From: Spirochaeta sp.
GTDB lineage: Bacteria; Spirochaetota; Spirochaetia; Spirochaetales_E; Spirochaetaceae_B
Direction of reading: 5' to 3'
NCBI GenBank assembly: GCA_030590585.1
Contig: JAUUYD010000107.1
Span: 1 to 7,526, forward strand
DNA length: 7,526 nt
The translations under genes were made by a program, and so were the position numbers. Shown piece by piece: positions 6,053 to 7,526 of this stretch. How positions within the stretch are numbered: the first letter of the stretch is position 1; every line of letters begins with the position of its first letter. The notes under the pieces were generated by a model that saw nothing but the letters and a program-made list of their open reading frames with translations, did no database searches and had not been told where the DNA came from.

Positions 6053-6513
6053 TTTTTTTTAAAGATCTGCTCATCAAAGGATATGATCATATCATTAATC
6101 TCTTTGAGCATTTCATCATCAAGAAGATCCACATTGTCGACGATGGTTTGATATTGGAACTTTCTTGGCCCATCTTTAAAGATCGTTTCAATACCCATTA
6201 ATTGACGAAGCAAGTAATCAAAATTGGCCATATGAAAGAGAGCCTCATAATCAAGATTCAAACACAGTCGTGTTTGGGCCAGGATAAAGATAATCCATAA
6301 TTCCATTCCTTCTCGGCCTGTTTTCTTTTTTCCGGCGGTTATTTTATTTTCAAGGATTTCAAATAGTCTTTCATTGTATTCAGGTGTAATAAATATTTCC
6401 TGGAGTGTTCTGTAGAGCTGTTCTAACCGGTTGCTTTTTCTGGCACCATCAAAGTCAATATCTTTTATGGCGACGTAATCCAGAAATGGTTGTTGCTCGA
6501 ATCTTTTTCTCAT
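6025..6513 (-). CDS. ISNCY-type transposase, N-terminal part (ends after frameshift)
   Basis: This 162-residue frame starts MRKRFEQQPFLDYVAIKDID, with GGGGA six bases before the ATG. It holds the N-terminal helical DNA-binding portion of ISNCY transposases: FITPEYNERLFEILE, GKKKTGREGMELW, then FQYQTIVDNVDLLDDE at about residues 118-135. It runs through IFKKK at the A9 tract and stops eight codons later at TGA 6027-6025. The family's conserved LKTDSYV segment follows directly in the -1 frame, so the 162-residue product is either the short product of a programmed frameshift or one half of a broken gene. Joined at the A-run, the two halves give about 488 residues, close to what I expect for a whole family member. 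Confidence 0.8.
   Translation of the reverse strand: MRKRFEQQPFLDYVAIKDIDFDGARKSNRLEQLYRTLQEIFITPEYNERLFEILENKITAGKKKTGREGMELWIIFILAQTRLCLNLDYEALFHMANFDYLLRQLMGIETIFKDGPRKFQYQTIVDNVDLLDDEMLKEINDMIISFDEQIFKKKRNNVIGLI
6052..6060 (-). other. A9 slippery tract at the transposase frame junction
   Basis: On the coding strand TTT AAA AAA AAA CGA contains A_AAA_AAA in the zero frame, a classic -1 slippage heptamer. The -1 frame is closed upstream by TAA (6061-6059) and the zero frame closes at TGA (6027-6025), so only a 34-base overlap can host the switch. No strong stimulatory stem-loop was seen downstream. A real indel or a homopolymer sequencing error would look identical. Confidence 0.6.
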
Positions 6514-6577
6514 GGTGTTCCCCGACAGCTAATAATGCCCCTCCCTGCCACGTTTAATTACCCCACCATGCCCTGCG

Positions 6578-6646
6578 GAAGTTCCATCGGATAACCGAAG
6601 GAAGTTCCGGTCAAGCGATGGAAACTGGAGGTGGCGGAATTATCCT
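6578..6646. repeat. Short repeats after the AAA+ gene, probable transposon end
   Basis: GGAAGTTCC occurs at 6578-6586 and again at 6601-6609 (23 bp apart), followed by the variants GGAAACTGG (6621-6629) and GGAATTATCC (6637-6646), plus CGGATAACCG between the first two. Elements with a TniB/MuB-like ATPase commonly carry several transposase-binding repeats at their ends, so this stretch is read as one end of the element that owns the ATPase. The last repeat overlaps the ATPase stop codon. The exact terminus is not visible. Confidence 0.45.
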
Positions 6647-7425
6647 TCATCCTGCGGTATATCAAGAGTATCAAGGATCTGTTTCTGTCGGATAGCTCCA
6701 CGAAGAATCGCCAGATAACACAGGCTGTTGATCTTGCGGGGGATGCCGTTCGACTGATTGAAAATCTCACTCATTGCCGCATCGGAAAAAAGGTTCTCCT
6801 CCCGATGGACGATCTTCAATCTATGGTTAATGTACCCGGCGGTTTCCTCAAGGCTCATACCGGTCAGCTGATGAAAAAGACGTATCCGAGTCCGTAGGGG
6901 CTCAAAGTGAGAAAAGTTGAGGATTGTTGCAAGTTCAGGCTGACCGGCGAGGATGAAGGTGATGCGGTGAGAGGAATCTGCCTCGAAGTTGGTCATCGCC
7001 TTGAGCGTCAAGAGGGCTTCTTTTGCCGTATCTTGAGCGTCATCAATGACGATCACCGGTTTTCGAGTGGCTTCGGCAACAGCGTTATAGAACGCTGGTT
7101 TCGCCCTGGTCATCGAATACGGGGGATCGATTTTCATTCCCTGGAGGATGAGTTTGAACAATTCGGATGGTTTATCGATACTTCCCCGCAGATAGATCAG
7201 TTGATATCGATTGGAATCAAAGGCCCGAGTGGCCGAACGGAGAACCAGGGATTTCCCGCAGCCCACCGGACCAATGATAACCATAATATCTTCACTCTCG
7301 AGTCCAAGCTCCAACATTGCCGAGGCGTCAGTACCTGAAGCTGTTGGGAAAACCTCGTCAGGTGAGAGGTCCTTGCCGAATGGAAGCTTTGAAAAGCCGT
7401 AGAAATTGAGAATGGCATCTTTCAT
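6640..7425 (-). CDS. AAA+ ATPase of the TniB/ExeA type, transposon-associated
   Basis: The 261-residue cytoplasmic protein opens with NFYGFSKLPFGKDLSPDEVF, the hallmark N-terminus of ExeA-like ATPases. Walker A is GPVGCGKS (52-59), Walker B VIVIDDAQ (124-131), sensor 1 lies in ITFILAGQPEL (155-165), the arginine finger region is PLRTRI (176-181) and sensor 2 is NGIPRKIN (226-233). In transposons such proteins pick target DNA and activate a DDE transposase encoded upstream. The length (about 260) fits the transposon group, and there is no peptidoglycan-binding or membrane domain as in true ExeA secretion proteins. The ATG overlaps the stop of the preceding frame (ATGA) and has GGGGAG 10 bases upstream. 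Repeats follow its stop codon. Mobile-element role inferred from the repeats and the adjacent IS. Confidence 0.85.
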   Translation of the reverse strand: MKDAILNFYGFSKLPFGKDLSPDEVFPTASGTDASAMLELGLESEDIMVIIGPVGCGKSLVLRSATRAFDSNRYQLIYLRGSIDKPSELFKLILQGMKIDPPYSMTRAKPAFYNAVAEATRKPVIVIDDAQDTAKEALLTLKAMTNFEADSSHRITFILAGQPELATILNFSHFEPLRTRIRLFHQLTGMSLEETAGYINHRLKIVHREENLFSDAAMSEIFNQSNGIPRKINSLCYLAILRGAIRQKQILDTLDIPQDEG

Positions 7426-7526
7426 GAGGATTTTTCTCCCCTCATAAGTTTGCTGTATTGAGGACCATCAGCCACTTTACTGTAGTTGAGCCTGGCGGGC
7501 CCGCAGCTGCGAAAAGTATCCAGCGG
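7422..7526 (-). CDS. C-terminal end of the gene upstream of the AAA+ ATPase (partial)
   Basis: The last 34 codons of a possible gene, reading PLDTFRSCGPARLNYSKVAD and ending MRGEKSS, stop at TGA overlapping the ATPase start as ATGA, the mark of coupled translation. A second frame, ending YFSQLRARQAQLQ at a TAA about 58 bases before the ATPase start, is also open from the window edge, so the true frame is undecided. By context the gene should encode the DDE transposase partner of the ATPase, but no motif in the fragment shows it. Confidence 0.35.
   Translation of the reverse strand, partial: PLDTFRSCGPARLNYSKVADGPQYSKLMRGEKSS

Larger units (their letters stand above)
5035..6534 (-). mobile_element. 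ISNCY-type insertion sequence (ends approximate)
   Basis: The element is defined by its frameshifted transposase gene and by lower GC than the flanking operon. Its ends are uncertain. The best candidate is ATTAG followed by TGT on both inward strands: ATTAGGGTTTGT from 5035 on the plus strand, and ATTAGCTGT ending the element near 6534 on the minus strand. This match is short and gapped. No clear target-site duplication was found, only an AAT shared by the two flanks. It sits between the rhodanese gene and the end of another mobile element. Confidence 0.5.

Noticed and set aside
6640..7425. ExeA-type general secretion ATPase
   Set aside because: The protein lacks the membrane and peptidoglycan-binding domains of ExeA, no ExeB is adjacent, and repeats plus an IS flank it, so a transposon role is more likely.
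1..7526. CRISPR array, tRNA or rRNA genes
   Set aside because: No regularly spaced direct repeats and no tRNA-like cloverleaf or rRNA segments were seen on either strand.

Overview
The window looks like chromosomal DNA of a free-living Gram-negative bacterium. Two proteins carry Sec-type signal peptides, a periplasmic-type solute-binding protein is present, and starts are mostly ATG with Shine-Dalgarno sites. A spirochaete or a deltaproteobacterium-like sediment organism would fit the look of the proteins, but that is only a guess. Positions 1-3814 are moderately GC-rich; 4800-6513 is visibly AT-rich and holds an insertion sequence.

Region 1 (1-3814, all minus strand) is a tight operon, in transcription order: an FAD/NAD disulfide oxidoreductase of the dihydrolipoamide dehydrogenase/mercuric reductase superfamily, an ABC-transporter ATPase, a YnjB-type periplasmic binding protein, and the first ~107 residues of an ABC permease cut by the window edge. 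The junctions are an overlap of at least 11 bp, an 8-bp gap and a TAATG overlap, so translation is probably coupled.

Region 2 (3815-4312) is an intergenic space that is not empty. It encodes on the minus strand a 46-residue protein (4039-4179) with a near-perfect Shine-Dalgarno and a conserved-looking LDCC motif, plus inverted repeats and promoter-like boxes.

Region 3 (4313-4780, plus strand) encodes an exported single-domain rhodanese with one cysteine, transcribed divergently from the rest. As I recall, E. coli also places a rhodanese (ynjE) next to ynjBCD. Together the oxidoreductase, transporter, LDCC protein and rhodanese look like a sulfur-, selenium- or thiol-handling module; the substrate is not visible in the sequence.

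Region 4 (about 4781-7526, genes on minus strand) is mobile DNA. An ISNCY-type transposase gene is split by a -1 frameshift at a run of nine A. Next to it lies the end of a second element: a TniB/ExeA-like AAA+ ATPase with repeats after its stop codon, and the last codons of a gene upstream of it.
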